The translations under genes were made by a program, and so were the position numbers. A DNA stretch of 64,000 bases from Megaustenia siamemsis (Eukaryota; Mollusca; Gastropoda; Stylommatophora; Ariophantidae). The notes below the pieces were generated by a model that was not told where the DNA came from, did not search any database, and was given only the letters and a program-made list of their open reading frames with translations. The stretch lies in the NCBI GenBank assembly GCA_032433765.1, contig JAVIAB010000124.1:76936119-77000118 (forward strand), written 5' to 3'. Positions 23,213 through 34,200 of the stretch are shown piece by piece; within the stretch, counting starts at the first letter, position 1; each line of letters starts with the position of its first letter.

Positions 23213-24265
23213 CAAGAAGGACTACTACAGATTATTGAAATAGTCAATGTCTACAGTTAATTAATACAAGAAGGACTACTACAGATTATTGAAATAGTCA
23301 ATGTCTACAGTTAATTAATACAAGAAGGACTACTACAGATTATTGAAATAGTCAATGTCTACAGTTAATTAATACAAGACTACTACAGATTATTGAAATA
23401 GTCAATGTCTACAGTTAATTAATACAAGAAGGACTACTACAGATTATTGAAATAGTCAATGTCTACAGTTAATTAATACAAGAAGGACTACTACAGATTA
23501 TTGAAATAGTCAATGTCTACAGTTAATTAATACCAGAAGGACTACTACAGATTATTGAAATAGTCAATGTCTACAGTTAATTAATACAAGAAGGACTACT
23601 ACAGATTATTGAAATAGTCAATGTCTACAGTTAATTAATACAAGACTACTACAGATTATTGAAATAGTCAATGTCTACAGTTAATTAATACAAGAAGGAC
23701 TACTACAGATTATTGAAATAGTCAATGTCTACAGTTAATTAATACAAGAAGGACTACTACAGATTATTGAAATAGTCAATGTCTACAGTTAATTAATACA
23801 AGACTACTACAGATTATTGAAATAGTCAATGTCTACAGTTAATTAATACCAGAAGGACTACTACAGATTATTGAAATAGTCAATGTCTACAGTTAATTAA
23901 TACAAGAAGGACTACTACAGATTATTGAAATAGTCAATGTCTACAGTTAATTAATACGAGAAGAACTACTACAGATTATTGAAATAGTCAATGTCTACAG
24001 TTAATTAATACAAGAAGGACTACTACAGATTATTGAAATAGTCAATGTCTACAGTTAATTAATACAAGAAGAACTACTACAGATTATTGAAATAGTCAAT
24101 GTCTACAGTTAATTAATACAAGACTACTACAAATTATTGATTGGGTTTATGCCCACAATTAATTAATACAAGAAGGACTGTTACAGTTACTGAAATAGTC
24201 AATGTCTACAATTAATTAGTACAAAAACTGCTACAAATGATTGAAATAATTATCTCTACAATTAA
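23213..24265. repeat. 54/50-bp minisatellite, about 19 copies
   Basis: Unit of 54 bp: CAAGAAGGACTACTACAGAT, then TATTGAAATAGTCAATGTCT, then ACAGTTAATTAATA. Four units lack four bases (CAAGACTACTAC) and are scattered, a mark of multi-unit duplication. Copies are nearly identical up to 24120, then decay over two divergent units to 24265, so the right edge looks like the oldest part. Confidence 0.97.
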
Positions 24266-24815
24266 TTTCATTCTGAATTAAATGCTGTCCACAACAAAGA
24301 AGAGTGATCAAATGTGAGAATCAGCAAGAACATGGGAAAAGATTACACTTCAATGCTTCAAAATTAGCAACAACCTGACCACATTTGTGAAGTCTTTGAT
24401 GTTGTTATAAATAGATCATGTTTTCAAATAAGCAATGAGTTGATGATAATTTATAACATTGATTTCCTTGTGACATTTTAATCAATACAATAGTCAAATA
24501 TACAACAAGTTTTCCAATGTAATCCGTGCAGTAATACAATAAAAACAAAGTCAACAACCTTCACCAAGGAAACTAAATGATACAAAATATAATCATCATC
24601 TTGATACTTATCAAAAACATCTTGATGGACATTTGAGTAATTGTAATGACATAATGATTTGTGGCTACTTGTTGAGATAAATGTTTTGTGTGCTCATTGC
24701 TCTTTGTTTGTGATGAATGTTGTGTTGTATCTGGTGAGACTGTTGTAAACCTATTATGTTTATTTTACCACTTTATCATTGAGTCTTATACCAGTTTACA
24801 TGTAAGTCAATGTGA
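24266..24815. other. AT-rich region, no gene seen
   Basis: No exon, RNA gene or transposon motif identified between the 54-bp array and the next LINE relic. Confidence 0.45.
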
Positions 24816-24819
24816 TGAT

Positions 24820-25010
24820 TGTAAGAATGATGATTGTTTCTTCCTAATATTGGAAATTAGCTCCCTCTTTGCTTTGGCCTCTTTCAGAATGTTTTCATTA
24901 CTCTTCTTAGCTGTCCATGGTATTCTCAACAATCTTCTGCAAAACCACATTTCTACAGCCTCCAGTGATTTTATTGTCATATTATATCTTGTGTAGCCAT
25001 TTGATCTGTT
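24820..25010 (-). mobile_element. RTE-like LINE C-terminal fragment, minus strand
   Basis: Minus-strand translation gives MTIKSLEAVEMWFCRRLLRI, PWTAKKSNENILKEAKAKRE and LISNIRKKQSSF. It is the same family as the LINE at 55370-55878 (VEMWFYRRMLRVPWTAKKSN). The fragment is truncated at both ends; plus-strand ORFs over it are shadows. Confidence 0.85.
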
Positions 25011-25184
25011 GTTTCCTAAAATGATCCAGCACTGATGCAACCCCCATCTCTTACAATGCTGCTGACAATCAGCCTTTCATTCCAAATTTATCCCTTGGCT
25101 TCAGTACATCAACTACTCTCCATTTCTTTAGTCAGTGGCTCCCTTTAATGTTACAAATGTCACTAGATTTATTAACTCTGTAAC

Positions 25185-25302
25185 CAAAGATTGTATAGAC
25201 AAAAAGTGTCTAACCAAAGATTGTAAAGACAAAGAGTGTCTAACCAAAGACTGTAAAGACAAAGAGTGTCTAACCAAAGATTGTAAAGACAAAGAGTGTC
25301 TA
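25185..25302. repeat. 30-bp tandem repeat, 4 copies
   Basis: Four copies of a 30-bp unit built on GTGTCTAACCAAAGATTGTA and AAGACAAAGA. The plus frame reads CLTKDCKDKE in each unit; the first copy has a GTATAGAC variant. It is very young or strongly homogenised. Confidence 0.95.
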
Positions 25303-25352
25303 CAACTTCTGCCCTATGTGCCACCGTCCGCTGGAACAAACAATAGATAGAA

Positions 25353-26070
25353 ATTAACTCTATGTGAATCAATAAACCTGTGGAGGAAGAGATCGATCAC
25401 CTTATCTATCTTGGAAGTCACATTAATCGAGAAGGGGATACAAGCAAAGAAATTAGAATCAGAATAGCTAAAGCAGCAATGTCATTCAGAAGCCTTGAAA
25501 AGTTGTGGAAATCAAAACTAATCAGCACAAACACAAAACTTAGACTATTCAAATCAAATGTGCTGTCAACCCTTATGTATGCGTGTGAAAGCTGGAAAAC
25601 AACAAGAGATATAGAAACAAGTTGAACGCATTTGAAAATAAATGTCTAAGGAAAATACTTGGTATAGCGTGGAACGAATTCAAACAAACGAGGAAATTAG
25701 AGAAATCACCAATAAACCACTAATATCTTCAGTAATAAAGAAAAGACGATGGTCATATGTTGGACATGTAATGAGAAGAGATAATAACCAAATAGCAAAG
25801 CAAGCCCTCATGTGGAAACAACAGGTAAGTGGAAAAGAGGAAGACCCAGAGAGACACTGAGAAGAACATTGATGAGAGAGGCAAGAGCAGCAGGAATCGG
25901 CTCCCTCAATAAGATAGAGCTGCTTGCACAGAACCGAGACAAATGGCGAGATTTGATAAAATATCTTTAAAAGAATTGAAAACTGCTAGAACAAAAATTC
26001 AGATAAGAGAAGGAGTATCTTGGTCTAAGCCCTATGGGCTGGCTACGGCTCGAAAGGTCAATAGATAGAA
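25353..26070 (+). mobile_element. LINE ORF2 C-terminus with 3' UTR and tail
   Basis: The plus strand encodes NKPVEEEIDHLIYLGSHINR, GDTSKEIRIRIAKAAMSFRS, TKLRLFKSNVLSTLMYACES, then after one-base frameshifts AFENKCLRKILGIAWNE, KKRRWSYVGHVMRRDNN, KWKRGRPRETLRRT and LLAQNRDKWRDLIKYL before a stop near 25970. This is the complete C-terminal part of a LINE different from the RTE-like family. A 100-bp 3' UTR follows, ending GGCTACGGCTCGAAAGGTCA plus ATAGATAG; the same 3' end is found inverted at 61018-61115. CAATAGATAGAA occurs at both 25341-25352 and 26059-26070, but it may be element sequence rather than a target-site duplication. Confidence 0.88.
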
Positions 26071-26860
26071 TCATGAGACTGTTCTTTGAGTAGCGAAGAA
26101 CTGAACAACTGCTTCACAACAAGCAAGTCAATAAGTCATCTTCTGAAAGGTGTCCACCAGGCTACCTCATTAATTAAAACAAAACCCTTACAGAACATAC
26201 AAGTTGTATCAATAATACCACATACCAAAATGTGGCTCTACTTTACTCAAGTGACATTAGAAGAATATGTTGTGATGAAAAAACAAACAAACAAAATAAC
26301 AAATATTTTACATGATGTTCAAGCAACTGTCGTCAATCCTTCAAAGAATTACCTTAATGTTAGAACAGATTGTTTGCATATACAGACATCCAATGAAGAC
26401 ATTTATTGAACATTTTATCAATTGTTAAGTACTCACATTCCTAGAAGGAAATAATTGAATGTGAGGATGGACACGCAAACACTAATTACAAAAAAAACAT
26501 ACTAATTATATGACTTACTTGACATTCAGCTAGAGAATGTGTATGTACATGAATTGTTGCTGAATCTGGAGACCTAGTTGCCCATGATGGAATGTACTGG
26601 GGATCAGGAAGCTGCCCCCCAAGAGTGGTTATTTGACTGCCTTGCTCAATGTGGTACATCATTGCATGTGAGAGTGTGTTAAGGTTTATCTCTCTTAAGC
26701 AAAGATTTCAACAACTAAAATCATTGGCTCATAACATCTTGGAGTTGTGTGATTTAGTAGTCAATAGAATTAAAAACATTGATGACACTATAAAGGTTTG
26801 AATCCATACCTAGTATAGGACATTGCTTGGGCTAAGATTGGAATTGCCAGTCCATTGTCT
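26071..26860. other. Unique region with one unassigned ORF
   Basis: A 107-codon plus frame (26086-26409) begins right after the LINE end. It shows no known domain, no signal peptide and no splice sites, and is AT-rich. I leave it as chance. Nothing else is seen here. Confidence 0.35.
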
Positions 26861-26863
26861 CTA

Positions 26864-26885
26864 CCCCCCCCCCCCCCCCCCCCCC
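26864..26885. repeat. Poly-C tract, 22 bases
   Basis: Twenty-two consecutive C. The G-rich strand can fold as a G-quadruplex and the C-rich strand as an i-motif. A 13-base C run occurs at 62693-62705. Confidence 0.98.
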
Positions 26886-27127
26886 AAGCTCCTGTGCAGC
26901 AGGTCTATTTGGAAAAGAGTACCTGAAAGTTATAATTGTACTACTGAAGGCCAACATCAGCCTACATCCAAACACAAGTGAAAACCATGTACATATATGT
27001 CTATAATCATGAGAATATAAAAACACAACTGGTTGGCCTTGGTTAAGTAATGTCATGATTAGACAGCAGAAATCTGTAGTCTTGAGTCAAACTTGCTTTA
27101 AGCAACTCCAACTGCCAGTAAAGTAGA

Positions 27128-27480
27128 TTGGGGGATTTTTTTGTTGTTGCTTTCACCTCTACCAAAGTTCCTTGAGGCTAGGAACTGAATTTTGTGTGTT
27201 AATTCATTTCTCCCTGGCAGCCGTGTGCACAGGGGTCCCTTGCTGCACAAACAGATAACTGCGTCTTCTGAGGTACTCATAGTTTGCCGTCCATGAGTAA
27301 TTGACATTTCAAGCTGGGTCTCACTGCTGAGACCAGGGCTGGCTGCTCCAGAGAGAAATCATAAATATAAATCATAAATAAAAATCCCAACTGGTGCAGC
27401 CAGGATTTGAACTCACAACCTCTCTGTCTCAAGGCCGGCATCTAGCTTCGAGGTCAACCAGTCCCCACTTAGGGGGTAAC
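27128..27480 (-). mobile_element. tRNA-derived SINE, family A, copy 2
   Basis: The minus strand starts GTGGGGACTGGTTGACCTCG (A-box region) and has a B-box-like GAGTTCAAATCCTGG about 60 bp in. It continues with CCCTGGTCTCAGCAGTGAGA, TGTCAATTACTCATGGACGG, GTACCTCAGAAG and GGACCCCTGTG..., and ends GAGGTGAAAGCAACAAC plus an A-tail. It is closely similar along its length to 63029-63306. Flanks ACCCCCTAA and TCCCCCAAT may be a decayed target-site duplication. Confidence 0.88.
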
Positions 27481-27744
27481 ATATTAACAAAGAATATTGT
27501 GTGGTTTCATTGCAGTAGTTGAGACGAAACAGAACAATCTAGTGTTGCGACCTATAAACCAAGCCTTCAGCTAGGATATATATATCCCACGAAACGTCAG
27601 TTTATTTTGTGTCATACTTTATTACCATGAAACTGCAACCAAACCATTTTCCTCTCCTCTCCATTTTGAGATATTTAGCTCAGCCTATCATCTCTCTATT
27701 CCTGTCTTCAGACACAGTATCAAGACTGTGGTATTGAAGAGATT

Positions 27745-28115
27745 TTGAACCATAACCTTCCACAATCCCCATATTGGCAGCTTTCTACTAGCCATTGTCA
27801 AGTCAGGTGGAGCTCCCGTTTAGCCCCCCTATCAGGGTTATGTGAAGCCATTGGAGCAGGTGGTGGATGGTGTTGTGGGAGCAGTCGACAAGTAGTGCCG
27901 GTTATGGTCCCCACACTGCGATGGCAGGCAGAGGATCTCATGTATAGAGACAATGGCTGCGATCTCCAACTAGTACAGTCACTGCCAAGAAGGAAAGGAA
28001 TGGCAACTACCTTCTTAAATTGCCTGGAATAATCATGACAAATCACAATGCACTGTAGATAGAAGATTGTGGAGGGACATGATCGCCTACGCCAACCGGC
28101 ATGATACATGATGAT
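27745..28115 (+). mobile_element. Retroelement 3' fragment with (ATG)n tail
   Basis: The last 60 bp encode VDRRLWRDMIAYANRHDT and a stop, matching the C-terminal tail of the RTE-like LINEs here (QKLWRDMITYVTRPGT at 52810-52865). They are followed by ATGATGATGATGATGATG. The 27745-28030 part has open frames on both strands but no motif I recognise; it is probably part of the same element or a SINE mobilised by it. Confidence 0.65.
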
Positions 28116-28299
28116 GATGATGATGATTGTCAAGTCTGATTATTTTGATTAGAAGTTTGTAGAAACTAATATGCTGGCAGTTTTTGTTGTGTGCGATATT
28201 TTAAGTCTTTCACTTCTACTGGCAGGTTGGTAATGTACTATGTTTAGAGTTTACAAAAAAACTGACTTGTGTCAATAACTTTTTATATAATGTGATTAT

Positions 28300-28571
28300 A
28301 AAGTAAAAAAAAGTAAAGAGCCTCGTCATACCAAGTGGCGTATAAGGAATATGGTGTTAGTGACCATAAATTTTACACACCGTCAGCACATGATTTTTGG
28401 GGTAATGTGGTCAGTATTACGCCCGTGCCGCTTTACTTTCCCAGAAAAAATCTGGTACCCATTTAAGGCTGGGTGAACCCGGAAGTCGTCGATTGGGATT
28501 GAACCCTACCTCTTGTCCTTTGCAGGCCAGTTCACTACCAGTTCACTAACCACTGAGCTGTCGCGGCTCCC
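28300..28571 (-). mobile_element. tRNA-derived SINE, family B, with 14-bp target-site duplication
   Basis: Minus-strand head GGGAGCCGCGACAGCTCAGT contains a near-perfect Pol III A box (CAGCTCAGTGG), and the B box is GGGTTCAATCCC. The body continues GGGTTCACCCAGCCTTAAAT. It is flanked by a perfect 14-bp direct repeat TATAATGTGATTAT at 28286-28299 and 28572-28585, a textbook target-site duplication, so the insertion is intact and fairly young. A degraded relative is at 61255-61350. Confidence 0.95.
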
Positions 28572-28585
28572 TATAATGTGATTAT

Positions 28586-28974
28586 GATAATTATTAATGT
28601 AATTAAATTTTTTTTTATTAATGTAATAGCGTTAATCAAAACTGTGCGTTATTCCTGAATGATTACACACATTTTTTTTCGTTATGCATATTGTCTTGTA
28701 AGATTACCGCTAAATTTTGTTTTTTCTATCTGTTCCTCCGTATACAAATCAATCATCATTACAGATAGCTTTTTTTGTGTGATGTGATTACACAATGATC
28801 CAAGCATAGTGCACAAACAACACATTTTAAACAGCGGACTCAAATCATTGAAATAATGGTTGGAATTTGCATTATTTTTTTATGACTAGAATGAACAAGA
28901 GTTTATAACTTAAATCTTTTCAGCTTCCAATTGTAAAGAATTAATGCTCAATCTGAACATATGACCTTTGTTTA
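28586..28974. other. AT-rich region, no gene seen
   Basis: Low-complexity AT-rich sequence after the SINE. No features I can support. Confidence 0.45.
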
Positions 28975-29340
28975 GTCCTTTCAGACTTGAGTCTTTAGTT
29001 GGGACTGGTGTCACCACAATCAAGATATTCCCACATCTGCTCTGCTGCCTGTTCCAGCAACCATCGAAGTTTTCGTCTACTGATTGTTCCTGTCCTGCAT
29101 GGATTGACTGTGTTGATTTCTTTCTTTCCTACTAAGAGTGGTTTTCCTGCTTTCACCTTCTGTAGTGCCATGTTCCACCACTCTTTTGGAAAGTGGATTA
29201 TCCTAAGCTTCCTTGTCATCACCCAGTGAGAGATATTCTTTTAAAGGCTTTGTAATTTCTTGCCCACTGGTAGACTCCCACTAATCTGTCAGCTATCTCC
29301 TCACCACGAACTGCCTTGTGTCCAAGGTAATATATTCAAG
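28975..29340 (-). mobile_element. LINE RNase H-domain relic, minus strand
   Basis: From 29340 downwards the minus strand reads YLGHKAVRGEEIADRLVGVY, the RNase H 'GH.gv.GNE.AD.LA' motif with its conserved E and D. After a frameshift it reads PKEWWNMALQKVKAGKPLL and RTGTISRRKLRWLLEQAA. This layout is typical of RNase H-bearing LINEs (I/Jockey-like) or related elements. The frame is broken twice, so the copy is dead. Plus-strand ORFs over it are shadows. Confidence 0.7.
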
Positions 29341-29659
29341 TTAGGCTGTTAACATAAGATGCATCAAGTAGGTGCAACCGCTCCCTGTCCCTGCAGAGAG
29401 TGTTCTTATCAATCTAGCAAAGCTATAGCCGTGTTCTTATTATGTCTTCGTACATGACACCACACATTCAAGAATGAACAACTTTTGTGTGTTATAAATA
29501 AGTCATCATTTATTATGCATATAGATGTATAGATACTATCAGGCTATCCTTCCTAGCATCTCTGTAGATACTGGTTCGATCTAATAACAGTCTTGGCCTC
29601 TGAAGCACTTCGACTACCGTCGGTGTTGTACCTCAGCTATTCGTATCGTGGATATTCTA
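29341..29659. other. Unique region, no gene seen
   Basis: No exon or transposon motif identified. Sequence becomes pyrimidine-rich toward its right end. Confidence 0.4.
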
Positions 29660-30165
29660 GATATCTCTCTATCTAGCTCTCTTTCGTCTGTGTCTTCTGT
29701 TTCTAATGTTCTCCAATGGCTATCTCGATGCCTATCTCTAGTTCTCCGTCTCTCATTCTAGTTCTCGTCCTCTAGTTCTGGTGCGTGACTTCTAATTCTG
29801 ATCTCCTGTAATTCTAGTTTCTGCTCTCCAGTTCTCTAGTTCTAGCTCTCCTGTTCTGATCTATGTGTTTGTCGTGTTGTTCTGCTTTCTAGTTCTGGTT
29901 CTCTAGTCTAATTCTAGTTTCCTCCTCTAGTTCTGGTCTAATCTAATTCTGCTCTCCTGTAATTCTAGTTTCAGCTCTCCAGTTTTCTAGTTCTAGTTTC
30001 TAGCTCTCCAGTTCTGTTCTAGTCTCGTCCTGTAGTTCTGCTTCCTAGTTCTCCTTTCTAGTTCTGATTCTCTTGTATAATTCTAATTTCCTTCTCTAGT
30101 TCTGGTCTAGTCTAATTCTGCTCTCCTGTAGTTCTGCTTCTCTAGTTCTAGTCTCTTCTCTAAGT
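29660..30165. repeat. Degenerate CTAGTTCT-rich pyrimidine tract
   Basis: About 0.5 kb made of loosely repeated CTAGTTCTG, CTCTAGTTCT and TCTAATTCTG words without a fixed period. It contains no open frame of note. Probably an old, scrambled simple-sequence expansion. Confidence 0.8.
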
Positions 30166-30913
30166 TGAAGTTCTTCTGTGACCATTCTCAGTGCCCATCG
30201 GTCCCTAGTGCGTGGCTATCTCTGTGTGATTCCTAAGTCAACGTCTAAGTGTAGAAGTAAAAAGTAAAAAAATTGTCCTCTCAAGTCTGCCCTCTAACTT
30301 TATACTCCTGTCTTTTGACAGACAATTAACCTCACTTCCTGCTTCTCTTTGCCCACTCATTGTGACAGATTGGAGCCAAGCCCTGGAATTTCACAGAGCT
30401 GGGTCATTTGGTCAGGCTCACATCATTACTAGTAACTCGATCTTTATGTCTTTCTCTTTTCCTAAACTTCCACCTCCCTGCTAACTATTCTTTCTCCAGA
30501 TAAAATGACATCTAATACTGCTCTATTCTTCTCTGAACTCCAAGGTGACCATCCCTGACCATCTGCCACTGTGTGACTAGCCATCAGTTTGTGAGTTCTA
30601 CATTCCTTACTGACAGCCAAGGTCATTCTGGTTTACAAGCTTTTGGTCAATCACAGCGGTTTAACATGGTCTTTTAGTCCTCGCTAAATTATGATCTAAA
30701 TATGTATGTGTCATCATTCACGGTTACATAGCATGTTTTAGAACCCATGTTTGTTGTCCATCAATAATAAAGCTAGATGCCCATTCTTATTTTTCCTAAG
30801 ATCAATGGTTACTGAAGGGAAAAAAAAATACCCGCACACTTGACAAAAGGTTCCACCTTGGAATGTGAGTCTTGACCTTGGAATCAACTCCACAAGGAAC
30901 TACTCTGCCCAAC
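30166..30913. other. Presumed intron sequence, no further element recognised
   Basis: Non-tandem sequence lying 3' of the FHA exon on the minus strand. No second exon, RNA gene or transposon motif is clear. Confidence 0.4.
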
Positions 30914-31036
30914 CCTCTGTGGTATGCACATGAACTTAAAGAATTCAAAAAGGATATCATGTCCAAGTCGTATAGAATCCATATGATTGAGTGTAACATA
31001 TTCTTCCTCCGGGATACGGGAATTGTTCACATAAGT
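30914..31036 (-). CDS. CEP170-like: CEP170-like FHA domain, C-terminal half exon
   Basis: The exon begins after a strong acceptor (a CCTCTTTG tract and TATATTTCAG|ACT) at 31036 and reads TYVNNSRIPEEEYVTLNHMD, then SIRLGHDILFEFFKFMCIPQR. TYVN completes the FHA signature NGT(F/Y)VN with the exon at 56529-56618, and RIPE..Y.TL...D.(I/L)R.G.D is the CEP170-type second half of the fold. CEP170 proteins are centrosomal and microtubule-associated, and their N-terminal FHA domain binds phospho-threonine peptides. The 3' end is uncertain: AGG|GTTGGG at 30914 keeps phase 0 but is a weak donor, and the frame otherwise ends at a TGA at 30884-30886. The family call is from remembered consensus, not a search. 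Confidence 0.8.
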
Positions 31037-31292
31037 CTGAAATATATATGAACAAAGAGGATAACACAAATCAATATGAGAATGATAGATTTTGTGAAAA
31101 TGTACCTGCTGTGCACCTACAGTAATATTTAACAAAAAATGTGGCCTTCAAATGGTTTTAGTGTCCACATTCTTCAATGACCATCAGGGTCAAATGGATG
31201 ATGTATTCAGTATCAGACCAGGCCACAATACTTTCCCATCTCTGGCATACATTTTCTGCGGCAGTATAAACCCCACACCAGCATGGATCCAG

Positions 31293-34200
31293 AAAAGACC
31301 CTGAGAAATGAAACCAGACCAAGCTAGTCCAACCACTCTGTTACAGCAGCTGCTACAAATAATAAAAGACATGTCCCTGAGATATGAAACCAGACCCAGC
31401 TAGTCCAACCACTCTGTCACAGCAGCTGCTACAAGTAATAAAAGACATGTCCCTGATATATGAAACCAGACCCAGCTAGTCAGCAGATAAACATTCCAAC
31501 CACTCTGTCACAGCAGCTGCTACAAGTAATAAAAGACATGTACCTGATATATGAAACCAGACTCAGCTAGTCCAACCACTCTGTCACAGCAGCTGCTACA
31601 AGTAATAAAAGACATGTCCCTGATATATGAAACCAGACCCAGCTAGTCAGCAGATAAACATTCCAACCACTCTGTCACAGCAGCTGCTACAAGTAATAAA
31701 AGACATGTCCCTGATATATGAAACCAGACTCAGCTAGTCAGCAGATGAACAGTCCAACCACTCTGTCAGAGCAGCTGCTACAAGTAATAAAAGACATGTC
31801 CTGAGATATGAAACCAGACCCAGCTAGTCAGCAGATGAACATTCCAACCACTCTGTCACAGCAGCTGCTACAAGTAATAAAAGACAAATTCATGAGATAT
31901 GAAACCAGACCCAGCTAGTCCAACCACTCTGTCACAGCAGCTGCTACAAATAATAAAAGACATGTCCCTGAGATATGAAACCAGACCAAGCTAGTCAGCA
32001 GATGAACATTCCAACCACTCTGTCACAGTAGCTGCTACAAATAATATAAGACATGTCCCTGAGATATGAAACCAGATCCAGCTAGTCCAACCACTCTGTC
32101 ACAGCAGCTGCTACAAATAATAAAAGACATGTCCCTGAGATATGAAACCAGACCCAGCTAGTCAGCAGATGAACATTCCAACCACTCTGTCACAGAAGCT
32201 GCTACAAATAATAAAAGACATGTCCCTGAGATATGAAACCAGACCCAGCTAGTCAGCAGATGAACATTCCAACCACTCTGTCACAGCAGCTGCTACAAAT
32301 AATAAAAGACATGTCCCTGAGATATGAAACCAGACCCAGCTAGTCAGCAGATGAACATTCCAACCACTCTGTCACAGCAGCTGCTACAAATAATAAAAGA
32401 CATGCCACTGAGATATGAAACCAGGCCCAGCTAGTCCAACCACTCTGTCACAGCAGCTGCTACAAATAATAAAAGACATGTCCCTGAGATATGAAACCAG
32501 ACACAGCTAGTCCAACTGTAACAGCAGCTGCTACAAATAATAAAAGACATGTCCCTGAGATATGAAACCAGACCCAGCTAGTCCAACTGTCACAGCAGCT
32601 GCTACAAATAATAAAAGACATGTCCCTGAGATATGAAACCAGACCCAGCTAGTCCAACCACTCTGTCACAGAAGCTGCTACAAATAATAAAAGACATGTC
32701 CCTGAGATATGTAACCAGGCCCAGCTAGTCAGCAGATGAACATTCCAACCACTCTGTCACAGCAGCTGCTACAAATAATAAAAGACATGTCCCTGATATA
32801 TGAAACCAGACCCAGCTAGTCCAACCACTCTGTCACAGCAGCTGCTACAAATAATAAAAGACATGTCCCTGAGATATGAAACCAGACCCAGCTAGTCAAA
32901 CCACTCTGTCACAGCAGCTGCTACAAATAATAAAAGACATGTCCCTGAGATATGAAACCAGACCCAGCTAGTCAGCAGATGAATATTCCAACCACTCTGT
33001 CACAGCAGCTGCTACAAATAATAAAAGACATGTCCCTGATATATGAAACCAGACCCAGCTAGTCCAACCACTCTGTCACAGCAGCTGCTACAAATAATAA
33101 AAGACATGTCCCTGAGATATAAAAACCAGACCCAGCTAGTCCAACTGTCACAGCAGCTGCTACAAATAATAAAAGACATGTCCCTGAGATATGAAACCAG
33201 ACCCAGCTAGTCCAACCACTCTGTCACAGCAGCTGCTACAAATAATAAAAGACATGTCCCTGAGATATGAAACCAGACACAGCTAGTCCAACCACTCTGT
33301 CACAGCAGCTGCTACAAATAATAAACGACATGTCCCTGAGATATGAAACCAGACCCAGCTAGTCCAACTTTCACAGCAGCTGCTACAAATAATAAAAGAC
33401 ATGTCCCTGATATATGAAACCAGACCCAGCTAGTCAGCAGATGAACATTCCAACCACTCTGTCACAGCAGCTGCTACAAATAATAAAAGACATGTCCCTG
33501 ATATATGAAACCAGACTCAGCTAGTCAGCAGATAAATATTCCAACCACTCTGTCACAGCAGCTGCTACAAATAATAAAAGACATGCACCTGACATAAGAA
33601 ACCAGACCCAGCTAGTCCAACCACTCTGTCACAGCAGCTGCTACAAGTAATAAAAGACATGTCCCTGATATATGAAACCAGACTCAGCTAGTCAGCAGAT
33701 AAACATTCCAACCACTCTGTCACAGCAGCTGCTACAAGTAAGAAAAGACATGTCCCTGATATATGAAACCAGACTCAGCTAGTCCAACCACTCTGTCACA
33801 GCAGCTGCTACAAGTAATAAAAGACATGTCCCTGAGATATGAAACCAGACCCAGCTGGTCCAACCACTCTGTCACAGCAACTGCTACAAATAATAAAAGA
33901 CATGTCCCTGAGATATGAAACCAGACCCAGCTAGTCAGCAGATGAACATTCCAACCACTCTGTCACAGCAGCTGCTACAAATAATAAAAGACATGTCCCT
34001 GAGATATGAAACCAGACCCAGCTAGTCCAACCACTCTGTCACAGCAGCTGCTACAAGTAATAAAAGACATGTCCCTGAGATATGAAACCAGACCCAGCTA
34101 GTCCAACCACTCTGTCACAGCAGCTGCTACAAATAATAAAAGACATGTCCCTGAGATATGAAACCAGACCAAGCTAGTCAGCAGATGAACATTCCAACCA

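Noticed and set aside
26086..26409. 107-codon plus ORF directly after a LINE 3' end
   Set aside because: AT-rich, without domain or splice signals; plausible by chance.
28300..28571. tRNA gene (A and B boxes present)
   Set aside because: No cloverleaf with a paired acceptor stem, a long unrelated body, and a target-site duplication mark it as a SINE; the same applies to the other tRNA-like heads.
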